A stretch of 64,000 nt of DNA from Halomonas sp. A40-4 (GTDB lineage Bacteria > Pseudomonadota > Gammaproteobacteria > Pseudomonadales > Halomonadaceae): NCBI RefSeq assembly GCF_015767635.1, contig NZ_CP065230.1, positions 1,302,001 to 1,366,000 of the forward strand. Direction: 5' to 3'. The notes beneath the pieces are model-generated. The model was not told the DNA's origin. It did no database searches and saw nothing but the letters and a program-made list of their open reading frames with translations. Below, piece by piece: positions 1 to 7,900 of the stretch (position 1 is its first letter; each line of letters opens with the position of its first letter). A program made the translations under genes and the position numbers.

Positions 1-69
1 GCCGGTGTTAAAACCGTCCGCTCCCTGGCGGAAATCGGCGACGCGCTGAAAGCAGTGACTGGCTGGTAA
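1..69 (+). CDS. sucD: Succinyl-CoA synthetase alpha subunit, C-terminal end (partial)
   Basis: The frame open from base 1 gives 22 residues before TAA. It contains AGVKTVRSLAEIGDAL and ends in TGW, which matches the usual C-terminus of the alpha subunit (SucD), the TCA-cycle enzyme that forms succinate and ATP/GTP from succinyl-CoA. Only the tail is present, so nothing can be said about catalytic residues. A factor-independent terminator follows 41 bases later, consistent with sucD as the last gene of its operon. The assignment rests on a short but characteristic tail. Confidence 0.8.
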   Translation, partial: AGVKTVRSLAEIGDALKAVTGW

Positions 70-110
70 ACGGTTACGTCGTCTGGTGTGTACAATACGC
101 GCCTGATATG

Positions 111-141
111 AAAAAAGAGCACCTACGGGTGCTCTTTTTTT
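111..141. terminator. Bidirectional terminator between sucD and a convergent gene
   Basis: A 7-bp stem (117-123 with 128-134, GAGCACC/GGTGCTC) with a TACG loop is flanked by six A on the left and seven T on the right, so it can terminate on both strands. The convergent minus-strand gene ends inside it: its stop codon at 123-125 lies at the stem-loop junction. Confidence 0.9.
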
Positions 142-1184
142 GTTTCTGGGAGGTAGCCATCGATTGAGGCGTTACGCCTGAACAAGCGAAATCCGTAGCT
201 GAGAAAAAACGGCGCGCCAGCGGCCAGATAAAGATGGTAGCTGACCAGTCGCCAGATCAGTACCGCAGCGGCGGCCTGTTCAGCGGCCATCAATGGCAGC
301 AGCAGCGAGCCCACGCCGACTTCCGCGGCGCCGGCACCGCCGGGCAAAAAGCTCAGTTGGCTGGCCGCCATGGCCAGCATTTGGGTCAGAAAGGTCCATA
401 CCCAATCGATGTTGCCGCCGACGCCCAGCACAGCCAGGTAAAGCAGGCTGTAGCGCATCAGCCAGTGCGCGGTGGTCAGCGCCATCATCGCAAGCAGGGT
501 AGTCCGCGGCAACGCCAGGGTTACCTTCAGTGCCTGACGAAACCCCAAAAAGCCTCGCGCAAGCCGTCGCCGCCGGTAACGGCTGAGCCAGGTGAGCCTG
601 AAGCGCTGCGCTCGCAATAAGCGTGGCAGATGGTAGATCAGCAGGCAGACCAGCGTGGCGACGATCACCAGCCCCGCCAAAGCTGATTGGACCAGCACCT
701 GGTGCGGCCAGTGCACATCACCAATCAACGACCACAGCACCAGCCCGCCGAGCATGCTGAGAAAAAACAGCATGTCGCAGCCCTGGTCAATCAGAAACAC
801 GGCACTGCCTTTGGAAGGCGGCAGCCCGCGCTGGGCCAATAGCACCAGCAGCGTGGCGGCACCGCCGCTGCCGCCTGGCGTGGCGCACAGGGCGAATTTG
901 GAAGCCAGCTCAATACCCAGGGCACCACGCTGGCCGAGCGCGCCTGCCCGGCCACCCAACATCAAACGCAGCCGCGCGGCGTTCAGGTTCCAGCATAGCG
1001 CGGCGAGCGTCAGCATCAGCAGCAGGATGCCGAGCGGGAACTGTCCGACTCGCTGCCAGGCGTCGCTGCCGCCGATCCAGGTGGTCAGCAACAGCGGTAA
1101 CCCCAGGGCCAGAACGATCATTGCGATAGGCAGCGACCGCCAGCGACGTCTGCTGCCGGGTTTAGCGAGGTTGGGGGAGCGCAT
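123..1184 (-). CDS. Polytopic membrane protein of the lysylphosphatidylglycerol synthase TM / UPF0104 type
   Basis: About 353 residues with many hydrophobic segments (for example MIVLALGLPLLLTTW near the N-terminus). The conserved-looking core has FLPGGAGAAEVG near the C-terminus and ATPGGSGGAATLL in the first third, typical of the LPG_synthase_TM/UPF0104 family of flippase-like membrane proteins. The chosen ATG begins MRSPNLAKPG; a longer reading would extend deep into the upstream gene. Its start overlaps the end of the glycosyltransferase by about 23 bases, so the two are probably co-translated. The pair suggests that a lipid-linked glycoconjugate is made and then moved or anchored in the inner membrane. 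The substrate is unknown. Confidence 0.75.
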   Translation of the reverse strand: MRSPNLAKPGSRRRWRSLPIAMIVLALGLPLLLTTWIGGSDAWQRVGQFPLGILLLMLTLAALCWNLNAARLRLMLGGRAGALGQRGALGIELASKFALCATPGGSGGAATLLVLLAQRGLPPSKGSAVFLIDQGCDMLFFLSMLGGLVLWSLIGDVHWPHQVLVQSALAGLVIVATLVCLLIYHLPRLLRAQRFRLTWLSRYRRRRLARGFLGFRQALKVTLALPRTTLLAMMALTTAHWLMRYSLLYLAVLGVGGNIDWVWTFLTQMLAMAASQLSFLPGGAGAAEVGVGSLLLPLMAAEQAAAAVLIWRLVSYHLYLAAGAPFFLSYGFRLFRRNASIDGYLPETKKEHP

Positions 1185-2280
1185 GGGGCAGGGCGATGTC
1201 GGTAAGGCTTTCATAGTGCGCCAGCAGGGCATGCATCACGCTATCCCAGTTGAAATGACGTTCCACATGGCGGCGCGCATAACGGCCGCTGGCGGCAATG
1301 TCGTTACTGAACAGCGCTTCGCAGGCATCGGCCATGGCGGCCGGGTCCAGCGGGCGGCACAGAATGCCCGCGCCGAGGGGAACGTTCTCGGCCAGTGCCC
1401 CGGCCCTGGCGGCCACTACCGGAATGCCGCTGGCCATGGCTTCCTGGGCGATCAGGCCAAAGGTTTCCCGCGTACCGGCATGCACCAGGGCGTCGCTGCT
1501 GGCCAGTGCCTTGGCGACCTCGTGCGCGCCGCAACAGCGGTCCACCACGGTGACGTTGCTGGGGACCTGGTGGGGCATCCCCGGGCCCATCAGCAGCAGG
1601 TGATAGCCGCCGCCCAGCTTGCGCATGGTGGCCAGCAGTACATCGATATTCTTTTCCCGGGAATAACGGCCGACGAAAATCAGCAGCTTTTTATGCGGGG
1701 GGATGCCCATGTTGGCGCGAAACTCAGCATCGTAATGAGTGGGATGAAAGTGGTTGAGGTCGACGCCCAGCGGCTGAACACGCACCTGCTCGACGCCCCA
1801 ATCCCGCAGACGGTCCGCCATGGCCTGGCAGGGCGCCAGCACACTGTCAAACTGGCCATAGAGGCGGCTCACGTAGCGAATCAAGCGCTGGCGTACGTGC
1901 CGTCCAAAGCGGTCACCCATCAAGCGTGGCAGGTCCGAGTGATAAAACCCGACTACGGGCACGCCCAACTGCTGGCCTGCCTCGAGCGCTGCCCAGGCGG
2001 TCACGTAGGGGTCGCCTGCCTCGATGATGTCGGGGCGCAGGCCCACCAATGCATTGCGCCAGGAAGCAGACCGCAGGGGAAAGCGATAGCCCTGGCCAAG
2101 GGGCAGGCGAAACGCCGGCAGGGTGTGCTGGTCGCCGAGACTGTCCCGTTCCGCGCCCGGGACCAGCAGGCTGGTGCGCAGTTCAGGGTAACGGGAAAAG
2201 ACGCGATGTTTGGCCTGAAGGTAGGTACGAACGCCGCCGCTGGCGGGGGCGTGAAACATGGTGACATCGGCGATGTGCAA
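1162..2280 (-). CDS. GT4-family glycosyltransferase (TTG start)
   Basis: A 372-residue GT-B glycosyltransferase of family 4. The N-terminal half has the GGVRTYL acceptor-side glycine loop. The C-terminal half has FVGRYSREKNIDVLL and the nucleotide-sugar motif around ETFGLIAQEAMASGIPVV, where the E-x7-E pattern is visible. It would transfer a sugar from a nucleotide-sugar donor, possibly mannosyl or glucosyl, to a lipid or glycan acceptor. The start is TTG, supported by a GGAGG ribosome-binding site five bases upstream; the next in-frame ATG lies seven codons in and is less well placed. It overlaps the following membrane-protein gene. Donor and acceptor cannot be read from the sequence. Confidence 0.85.
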   Translation of the reverse strand: MHIADVTMFHAPASGGVRTYLQAKHRVFSRYPELRTSLLVPGAERDSLGDQHTLPAFRLPLGQGYRFPLRSASWRNALVGLRPDIIEAGDPYVTAWAALEAGQQLGVPVVGFYHSDLPRLMGDRFGRHVRQRLIRYVSRLYGQFDSVLAPCQAMADRLRDWGVEQVRVQPLGVDLNHFHPTHYDAEFRANMGIPPHKKLLIFVGRYSREKNIDVLLATMRKLGGGYHLLLMGPGMPHQVPSNVTVVDRCCGAHEVAKALASSDALVHAGTRETFGLIAQEAMASGIPVVAARAGALAENVPLGAGILCRPLDPAAMADACEALFSNDIAASGRYARRHVERHFNWDSVMHALLAHYESLTDIALPHALPQPR

Positions 2281-2389
2281 GGGAACCTCCGTGCCGCTTG
2301 GATGATGTCAATTACCTTAACCAACAAATAAGTCAGTTCGACGACAGCGGCCGGCTCCCTGTTTATGGGCCTTATTGCGTAGCTAACAC

Positions 2390-2437
2390 TTGACTAATGC
2401 CGGGATAGGTCCAAGATACCATCTATATGGATGGTAT
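2390..2437 (+). promoter_or_regulatory. Promoter and candidate operator of the RHH regulator
   Basis: TTGACT at 2390-2395 looks like a -35 box. A perfect 8-bp inverted repeat, ATACCATC-N6-GATGGTAT, at 2416-2437 covers the expected -10/+1 region. A repressor bound there would block RNA polymerase. The regulator encoded just downstream belongs to the ribbon-helix-helix class, whose members often autoregulate through short repeats, so autoregulation is the simplest inference. Confidence 0.5.
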
Positions 2438-2500
2438 ATGGAGCCCAATTGGATGTTAGGTCGGTTGGGTAATCTCTTCCAGGGCAGCGAGGCATACCCT

Positions 2501-2917
2501 ATGAGCGTGCATGAACTACGCCGTCGATCCGGCGACTCCAGCGAGAAAATCACCATCAACCTGGGCGTTGTCGACCTGGGGCAGATCGACCTGCTGGTCC
2601 AGGAAGGTTTCTATTCCAACCGAACCGATCTGATTCGTACGGCCATTCGCAATCAGCTGGCGACCCACGCCGAGGTCGTGAAAGAGACCGTTACCCGCAA
2701 GGCATTCGTGCTGGGGCTTGAGCATTACAGTCGCGGGGACCTTGAAGCGCGGCAGGCTGCGGGGGAGATGTTGCAGATTCAGGTGCTGGGAATGGCCAGC
2801 ATCGCCGATGACGTCACCCCGGAGCTTGCCCTCGCCACTATCCAGTCGGTGGTGGTGCTTGGTGCCTTGCATGCCAGTCCGGCCGTCAAGGCCGCTCTGG
2901 CGGATCGAATCCACTAA
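2501..2917 (+). CDS. Ribbon-helix-helix (CopG/MetJ-type) transcriptional regulator
   Basis: 138 residues from the chosen ATG (MSVHELRRRSG), which has a GAGG ribosome-binding site eight bases upstream. An upstream ATG at 2453 with GGAG is possible and would add 16 residues. Residues about 17-50 fit an RHH fold: a beta strand (KITINLGVVDL) followed by two helices around FYSNRTDLIRTAIRNQL. The C-terminal two thirds are helical and unassigned. The stop overlaps an ATG of the next frame (TAATG), and the PHB depolymerase start follows within 15 bases, so translation is likely coupled. This suggests a regulator of PHB mobilisation. It may also act elsewhere in the PHA network. Confidence 0.75.
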   Translation: MSVHELRRRSGDSSEKITINLGVVDLGQIDLLVQEGFYSNRTDLIRTAIRNQLATHAEVVKETVTRKAFVLGLEHYSRGDLEARQAAGEMLQIQVLGMASIADDVTPELALATIQSVVVLGALHASPAVKAALADRIH

Positions 2918-2931
2918 TGAGGGACATGACC

Positions 2932-4053
2932 ATGATCAGCGCCAGCATCACCCAGCGAATGGAAGAAGCAACCCGACTCACGCGCGCGGGCAAGCTCCAC
3001 GACGCCATGGCCCTCCTGAAGGGCATCATGCCAGAAACACCAGCCGAGCAAACGCCGACACCAACATCCCGGGGAGGACACACCTTCGAGGGCACCTGGG
3101 AGGTCGTCGATGACCCGGCAGCGCCGACGTCACCGTCTGGCAATGCACGGCGAGCGCATGCTGGCGCGTTCACCACCGGCAGCTTTAGCTGCCGAGCGGG
3201 CGCACGTGATTACAAGCTTTTTATCCCCAGCGGCTATCACGGGCAGGCGCTTCCGCTGGTGGTGATGCTGCACGGCTGCACCCAGAATCCCGATGACTTT
3301 GCGGCGGGAACCGACATGAACCGGCTGGCCGAAGCGCAGCAATGTTGCGTGCTTTATCCAGCCCAGCCGACGACCGCTAATACGTCAAAGTGCTGGAACT
3401 GGTTCAAGGCCGAAGACCAGCAGCGCGAGGGCGGCGAGCCCGCCATCCTCGCAGGCATGACCCGCCAGGTTATCCACCAGCACGGGCTCGATGCCGGGCG
3501 CGTCTACGTCGCCGGGCTTTCCGCCGGTGCTGCCATGGCCACGACTCTGGCGATGACCTACCCGGACCTGTTTGCGGCGGTGGGCGTGCACTCCGGCCTG
3601 CCCCATGGCGTGGCGAAGAGCCTACCCGATGCGTTGGGTGCAATGCAGGGCGGCACCGGGCCTCTGGGCGGTGCTGCGCAAAGCGCCACGTGGGCATCAA
3701 AGGTGCCGGCGATCATCTTCCATGGTGACCGCGACACCACCGTTCACCCGAGCAATGCCGACCGCGTTGCCGCCCAGTACGCCTCCCATCCTGGGGGTGG
3801 AAAGGGCGGGCCTCACGGAGCTGGCGGCCAAACTACCGTCGAACAGGGCCGCGTGGCCAACGGGCATGCCTACACGCGTACGGTTCATCGCGATGCCAGC
3901 GGCAAGCCAAGCATGGAGCAGTGGCAGGTACACGGAGCGGGCCACGCCTGGTCAGGCTGCAGCGTGAAGGGCAGCTACACAGACCCCAAAGGCTCTGATG
4001 CGACAAGCGAAATGCTGCGTTTCTTCTTTCAGCACCAGTTGGCCCAGACTTAG
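2932..4053 (+). CDS. Poly(3-hydroxybutyrate) depolymerase family esterase
   Basis: 373 residues from the ATG at 2932, chosen because GAGGGA ends seven bases before it; ATGs at 2917 and 2926 are poorly spaced. It is an alpha/beta hydrolase of the PHB depolymerase esterase family. The oxyanion region has MLHGCTQNPDDF, the lipase box is GLSAGAA with Ser about 197, the acid is in HGDRDTTVHP (Asp about 268), and the base is in GAGHAWSG (His about 338). A poorly conserved 80-residue N-terminal part precedes the hydrolase domain. No signal peptide is seen, so it probably acts on intracellular polymer or soluble esters. It sits directly downstream of the RHH regulator. Activity on acetyl-xylan-like or feruloyl esters cannot be excluded. 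Confidence 0.85.
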   Translation: MISASITQRMEEATRLTRAGKLHDAMALLKGIMPETPAEQTPTPTSRGGHTFEGTWEVVDDPAAPTSPSGNARRAHAGAFTTGSFSCRAGARDYKLFIPSGYHGQALPLVVMLHGCTQNPDDFAAGTDMNRLAEAQQCCVLYPAQPTTANTSKCWNWFKAEDQQREGGEPAILAGMTRQVIHQHGLDAGRVYVAGLSAGAAMATTLAMTYPDLFAAVGVHSGLPHGVAKSLPDALGAMQGGTGPLGGAAQSATWASKVPAIIFHGDRDTTVHPSNADRVAAQYASHPGGGKGGPHGAGGQTTVEQGRVANGHAYTRTVHRDASGKPSMEQWQVHGAGHAWSGCSVKGSYTDPKGSDATSEMLRFFFQHQLAQT

Positions 4054-4091
4054 CCACTTGATAGAAGGTCAATAGACAATCGTTACGACAG

Positions 4092-4127
4092 ACACAACAA
4101 CGGCGCCCTAGGGCGCCGTTGTTGTGT
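4092..4127. terminator. Perfect 17-bp inverted repeat between convergent genes
   Basis: Two 17-base arms (4092-4108 and 4111-4127) are perfectly complementary around a 2-base centre. The inner half is GC-only and the outer half is ACAACA/TGTTGT. It lies between the depolymerase and rnb, which converge, so it most likely serves as a shared transcription end, although a run of T is missing. Confidence 0.6.
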
Positions 4128-4150
4128 ATCGCGTAGGTTGACTGGCTGGC

Positions 4151-6091
4151 TTAAGCGGCGGGTTTTGCCACCAGCGAGCGGGTTTCTTCACGGGCTTCGG
4201 TGAGCACGACGCGAAGGCTGTCGCCGAGCTTGTAGCGCTCTTCACCTTCGATCTGGATGCGGCCCTCTTTATCGTCGATGACCACCTTGCTGCGGTCGCT
4301 GTGCATCAAGGGGGCGGGGATAAAGGCGGTGGCGCCGTTTTCGACCAGGCGAACGCGCATGCCGCCACGGTTGATTGCCATGATCTCGGCGTCAAAGGTG
4401 TCCTGGTTTTGCGCGGCCGGTGTCAGGTAGCGCACATAGAGCCAGTCTTTGACGTCGCGCTCGGCCATGCGATTCAGACGGCGGCGCTCGGTCAACTGCT
4501 CGGTGAGCTGCTGACTGGCTTCGGCCGGAGCCTGTTCACCCTTCAGCACGCGCTTGATCAAGCGATGGTTGACCATATCGCCGTACTTACGAATCGGCGA
4601 GGTCCAGGTGGCGTAGGCGGCAAGGCCCAAGCCAAAGTGCGGGCCGGGTTGGGCCGACATGCTGGTAAAGCCCTGGAAGCGGCGCAGGCGGGCATCCAGC
4701 CAGGCGTCGTCGCGGCTTTCCAGCGCGCGCTTGAGGTCTTTGTAGTGGGCAAGCTCGGTTAACGCCTGCTGATCCACCTCAATTTCCTGACCCGCCAGGA
4801 ACTCCTGCGCGGCTTCGGCTTTCTCGGGCTCAAAGGCGCGGTGCACGTTGAAGATGCCGTGGCCGATGTGCTGGGCGAGGAAATCGGCGCAACAGGCGTT
4901 GGCGGCAATCATCGACTCTTCGATCATGCGGTTGGCAATCCGCCGATCCTCGGTGCGAATCCCCAGAACATTCCCCGCATCGTCCAGGTCAAAGACATAG
5001 TCGGGACGATCCTTGAAGACCAGGGCATGCTCGTTACGCCAGGCGGTACGCGCTTCGGTTAAATCGCGCAGCGCGGTCAGCTGTTCGGCAATGTTATCCG
5101 CTGGTGCCCAGTCACCCTGGCCGTCGATCCAGTCAGACACGTGGTCGTAAGCCAGTTTGGCGTGGGATTTAACAGTGGCGGCAAAAAAGCGGTAATTGCC
5201 CAGGCTACCGTCGGCATTGATATCCAGCGTGCAGGCCAGTGCCGGGCGTTCTTGGTCCTCCCACAGCGAGCACAGCTCATCCGACAACTTCTCTGGCAGC
5301 ATGGTGACGTTCTGGCCGGGCAAATACACCGTAAAGGCGCGGGTGCGCGCTTCGAGATCGGCGGCGTGGCCTTCTTCCACATAGGCGGTAGGGTCGGCGA
5401 TGGCGACGCTCATCTGCCAGCCGCCTTCGGCGCGCGGCGTGACGTGCAGCGCGTCATCCATATCGCGGGTTTTTTCACCGTCGATGGTAAAGAAGGGCTG
5501 TGCCGTCAGGTCTTCACGGGCGAGGCCTTCATCGTGCAGTGGCCAGTCGTCGCCCGCATTGGGAGATGCCTGTTCAAGGGCATGACGGGCAAGCGTGACA
5601 CGCCATGGCACGGCGGGGTCGTCGGATTTGGCTACCAGCTCGTCAATCTGGCTGAAAAAACCGCGATCATTTTCTTTCAGCGGGTGACGCACCAGGCGGG
5701 CGACGACCCAATCACCATCCGCAATGGTCGACTCATCCAGGCTGTTCTTGATGCGCGCTTTAAGCACGTTACGGATCGAGGGATGATCCGGCACGACGGC
5801 AAGGCGGTCTTCGCGCTTTTGCACACGAGCAACAAAACGGTCGAGCCCCGCTTCAATCAGCTTCTCGGGCTCAAGGGATTTTTTATCGCCGTTTTCATGG
5901 ATGACGCCCTCGACACGGTCGCCGTGCAGCACCTGTTTCATGGCGGGGGGCGGCACGAAATAGGATTCACCGTCGTCGGTTTCAAGAAACCCGAAGCCTT
6001 TCTCGGTAGCTTTGATCACCCCTTCGGCACGTGGGGTGGTATCGCGAATCTGTTGCTTGAGCGAGGCAAGCACGGAATTGTTTTGCAGCAT
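4151..6091 (-). CDS. rnb: Exoribonuclease II
   Basis: 646 residues, close to the 644 of E. coli RNase II, with the same architecture. Cold-shock OB domains come first (TPRAEGVIKATEKGFGFLE, then HGDRVEGVIHENG), followed by the RNB catalytic domain with the aspartate cluster at TRDMDDALH and a C-terminal S1-type domain with GGMRVRLVENGATAFIP. It degrades single-stranded RNA processively from the 3' end with Mg2+, releasing 5'-NMPs, in the cytoplasm. The shorter RNB and tail regions and the missing basic C-terminal extension favour RNase II over RNase R. It is a single transcription unit, divergent from the HAD gene. Confidence 0.93.
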   Translation of the reverse strand: MLQNNSVLASLKQQIRDTTPRAEGVIKATEKGFGFLETDDGESYFVPPPAMKQVLHGDRVEGVIHENGDKKSLEPEKLIEAGLDRFVARVQKREDRLAVVPDHPSIRNVLKARIKNSLDESTIADGDWVVARLVRHPLKENDRGFFSQIDELVAKSDDPAVPWRVTLARHALEQASPNAGDDWPLHDEGLAREDLTAQPFFTIDGEKTRDMDDALHVTPRAEGGWQMSVAIADPTAYVEEGHAADLEARTRAFTVYLPGQNVTMLPEKLSDELCSLWEDQERPALACTLDINADGSLGNYRFFAATVKSHAKLAYDHVSDWIDGQGDWAPADNIAEQLTALRDLTEARTAWRNEHALVFKDRPDYVFDLDDAGNVLGIRTEDRRIANRMIEESMIAANACCADFLAQHIGHGIFNVHRAFEPEKAEAAQEFLAGQEIEVDQQALTELAHYKDLKRALESRDDAWLDARLRRFQGFTSMSAQPGPHFGLGLAAYATWTSPIRKYGDMVNHRLIKRVLKGEQAPAEASQQLTEQLTERRRLNRMAERDVKDWLYVRYLTPAAQNQDTFDAEIMAINRGGMRVRLVENGATAFIPAPLMHSDRSKVVIDDKEGRIQIEGEERYKLGDSLRVVLTEAREETRSLVAKPAA

Positions 6092-6252
6092 GAGGTCAAT
6101 CAGTTGGCGAAGGATAGGGTGCCACTATACGGATTACCGCGGGCCGCGCCAATTGTCGTTGCCGTTGGTCGATTTGGAAGACGACAAGTCAACTACTTAC
6201 ATGCAGTTTGCCGAATCGGGTAAGCTATTGGTTCATCACTCGGGAGCGCGCT

Positions 6253-7050
6253 ATGACACCACGGCTAATTGTTTCGGATCTGGATGGAACCCTGCTGGGG
6301 AGTGATCATCGGCTGCACGATGAGACGGTTGACGTACTTCGCCAGTTGCATGGTCAGGGGCATCACGTCGCGCTGGCGTCGGGCCGTCATTATCACGATA
6401 TGCGGGTGTTCCGTGATCAACTGGCGATTCCGGCGCACTTGATCAGTACCAACGGCGCTTATGTGCACGACCCGCAGGATACCTTGCTCGCCGCCAACCA
6501 TGTTGCCCCGGAACACGCACAGACACTGATCGATCTTCCGCGCCCGCCCCAGGTACGGCTTAATCTTTACCGTGAAAGCGGCTGGCATATCGATGCTGAG
6601 GCCCCGCACTTACTGTCACTTCATGCGTCTACCGGCTTTCGTTATGACGTCGTACCGCCCGCGCAGATGGACACTAACGGTGTCGGCAAAGTGCTTTATC
6701 TGGGCGACCCAGCCGCGTTGAAACGGCTGGAGGCCAAGGCGCAGGAAGCTCATGGTGACGCGCTGCATATTACCTACTCGACAGTCGATTCGCTGGAAAT
6801 CATGGCCCGCGGCGTCAACAAAGGGGTCGCGCTATCATCACTGCTGGAACGGTTGGGGTTAACGGTTGCCGACTGCCTCGCCTTTGGCGATAACCTCAAC
6901 GATACCGAAATGCTGGATCTGGCGGGTGAAGCCCAGGTGATGGCCAACGCCCATCCGGCGTTGTTTGATCGCGTCACCGGCGCTAAACGTATTGGTCATC
7001 ATGGTGAGGCGGCGGTTGCCCAGTGGTTACGCGAGCGCTTTGCGCTGTAA
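6253..7050 (+). CDS. Cof-type HAD-IIB family phosphatase
   Basis: 265 residues. The start MTPRLIVSDLDG follows a GGGAG ribosome-binding site and places HAD motif I (DLDGTLL) at the N-terminus, as in the family. Motif II is LASGRHYHD, motif III lies around the Lys of NKGVALSSLL, and motif IV is FGDNLNDTEML. The C2B cap lies between motifs II and III. Such enzymes dephosphorylate small sugar phosphates, FMN-like or pyridoxal phosphates; the substrate cannot be read from the sequence. It stands alone, divergent from rnb and upstream of the glucose two-component pair. Confidence 0.88.
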   Translation: MTPRLIVSDLDGTLLGSDHRLHDETVDVLRQLHGQGHHVALASGRHYHDMRVFRDQLAIPAHLISTNGAYVHDPQDTLLAANHVAPEHAQTLIDLPRPPQVRLNLYRESGWHIDAEAPHLLSLHASTGFRYDVVPPAQMDTNGVGKVLYLGDPAALKRLEAKAQEAHGDALHITYSTVDSLEIMARGVNKGVALSSLLERLGLTVADCLAFGDNLNDTEMLDLAGEAQVMANAHPALFDRVTGAKRIGHHGEAAVAQWLRERFAL

Positions 7051-7116
7051 CAGGCTACCACCTTAGTCGAGGCAGCCTTGTCACCTGCGCTTGGCTCGCC
7101 CATGATCATCTTCCCT

Positions 7117-7122
7117 TATAAT
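7117..7122 (+). promoter_or_regulatory. Likely -10 box for gltR-gtrS
   Basis: A perfect TATAAT lies 25 bases before the response-regulator start, followed by further AT-rich sequence. The best -35 candidate, TTGGCT at 7091-7096, is 20 bases away, which is long, so an activator may be needed. Confidence 0.45.
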
Positions 7123-7147
7123 AATAGCGTGGGATCAGCCTGCCTCG

Positions 7148-7900
7148 ATGACAACCGCTACCATGACATCGTCCACCCCGACCAAGCCCGCCACGCTGTT
7201 CGTGGTCGACGACGACCCGGAAATATGTGAACTGCTGGCAGATTATCTGGGCCGTCATGGCTATCATGTGCTTACCGCCCAGGATGCCGATGCGTTGAGA
7301 ACCCTTATGCAACAGACGTCGGCAGATCTACTGATCGTCGATCTGATGCTGCCGGGGGACGATGGCTTTTCGATCTGCCGTGAAGTGCGACGCCAAAGCG
7401 ACGTGCCGATTATCATGCTCACCGCCAGTGCCGATGAAACCGACCGCATTCTGGGCCTGGAGTTGGGCGCCGATGACTATCTTGGCAAGCCGTTCAACCC
7501 GCGCGAACTGCTGGCGCGCATCAAGGCGGTCATGCGTAGAACCCGACCCGCTCAACTCGCATCCAGCGCTGATCAGGCGCGCTGCGTGAGCTTCGGCGGC
7601 TGGCAGCTGGATCGGATGACCCGGGAACTGATCGACCAGCAGGGCGAACGTACAGCGTTGTCCGGGGCCGATTTTCAACTGCTTCAGGTCTTCCTGGAGC
7701 GCCCCGCCACGGTACTGTCCCGCGACGATCTCTATGCGCTCACCCGTGGCCGCGACGCCCCGCCGCTGGACCGCTCGATCGATGTACACGTCTGCCGACT
7801 TCGCCAGCGACTGGGAGAAGACGCCCAGCATTCGCAACTGATCCGCACCGTCCGGGGAGCGGGTTACATATTAACCGCCCGTGTTGACGCGCTGACGTGA
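7148..7900 (+). CDS. gltR: OmpR-family response regulator, GltR-like
   Basis: 250 residues. The receiver domain starts with FVVDDDPE and has the phospho-acceptor Asp at about residue 65 (LLIVDLMLPGDDG), the Thr of MLTAS and the Lys of LGKPFNP. The C-terminal winged helix shows RSIDVHVCRLRQRLGED and ends in TVRGAGYIL. It overlaps the kinase gene by four bases (GTGA). Position before gtrS and the gts glucose transporter matches the Pseudomonas gltR-gtrS-gts arrangement, where the system controls glucose/2-ketogluconate-responsive sugar uptake. The specific name is therefore by context. A start at the internal ATG, five codons later, is possible. Confidence 0.85.
   Translation: MTTATMTSSTPTKPATLFVVDDDPEICELLADYLGRHGYHVLTAQDADALRTLMQQTSADLLIVDLMLPGDDGFSICREVRRQSDVPIIMLTASADETDRILGLELGADDYLGKPFNPRELLARIKAVMRRTRPAQLASSADQARCVSFGGWQLDRMTRELIDQQGERTALSGADFQLLQVFLERPATVLSRDDLYALTRGRDAPPLDRSIDVHVCRLRQRLGEDAQHSQLIRTVRGAGYILTARVDALT

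Noticed and set aside
655-2331. A 558-codon open frame on the plus strand
   Set aside because: It lies opposite the glycosyltransferase and membrane-protein genes, which have clear family motifs. GC-rich codon use opens antisense frames; the product shows no recognisable domain.
4092-4127. Perfect inverted repeat as a mobile-element or recombination site
   Set aside because: It sits exactly between two convergent stop codons with no transposase or integrase nearby; a transcription end is the simpler reading.
5141-6223. A 360-codon open frame on the plus strand opposite rnb
   Set aside because: rnb is a full-length, motif-complete gene on the other strand.
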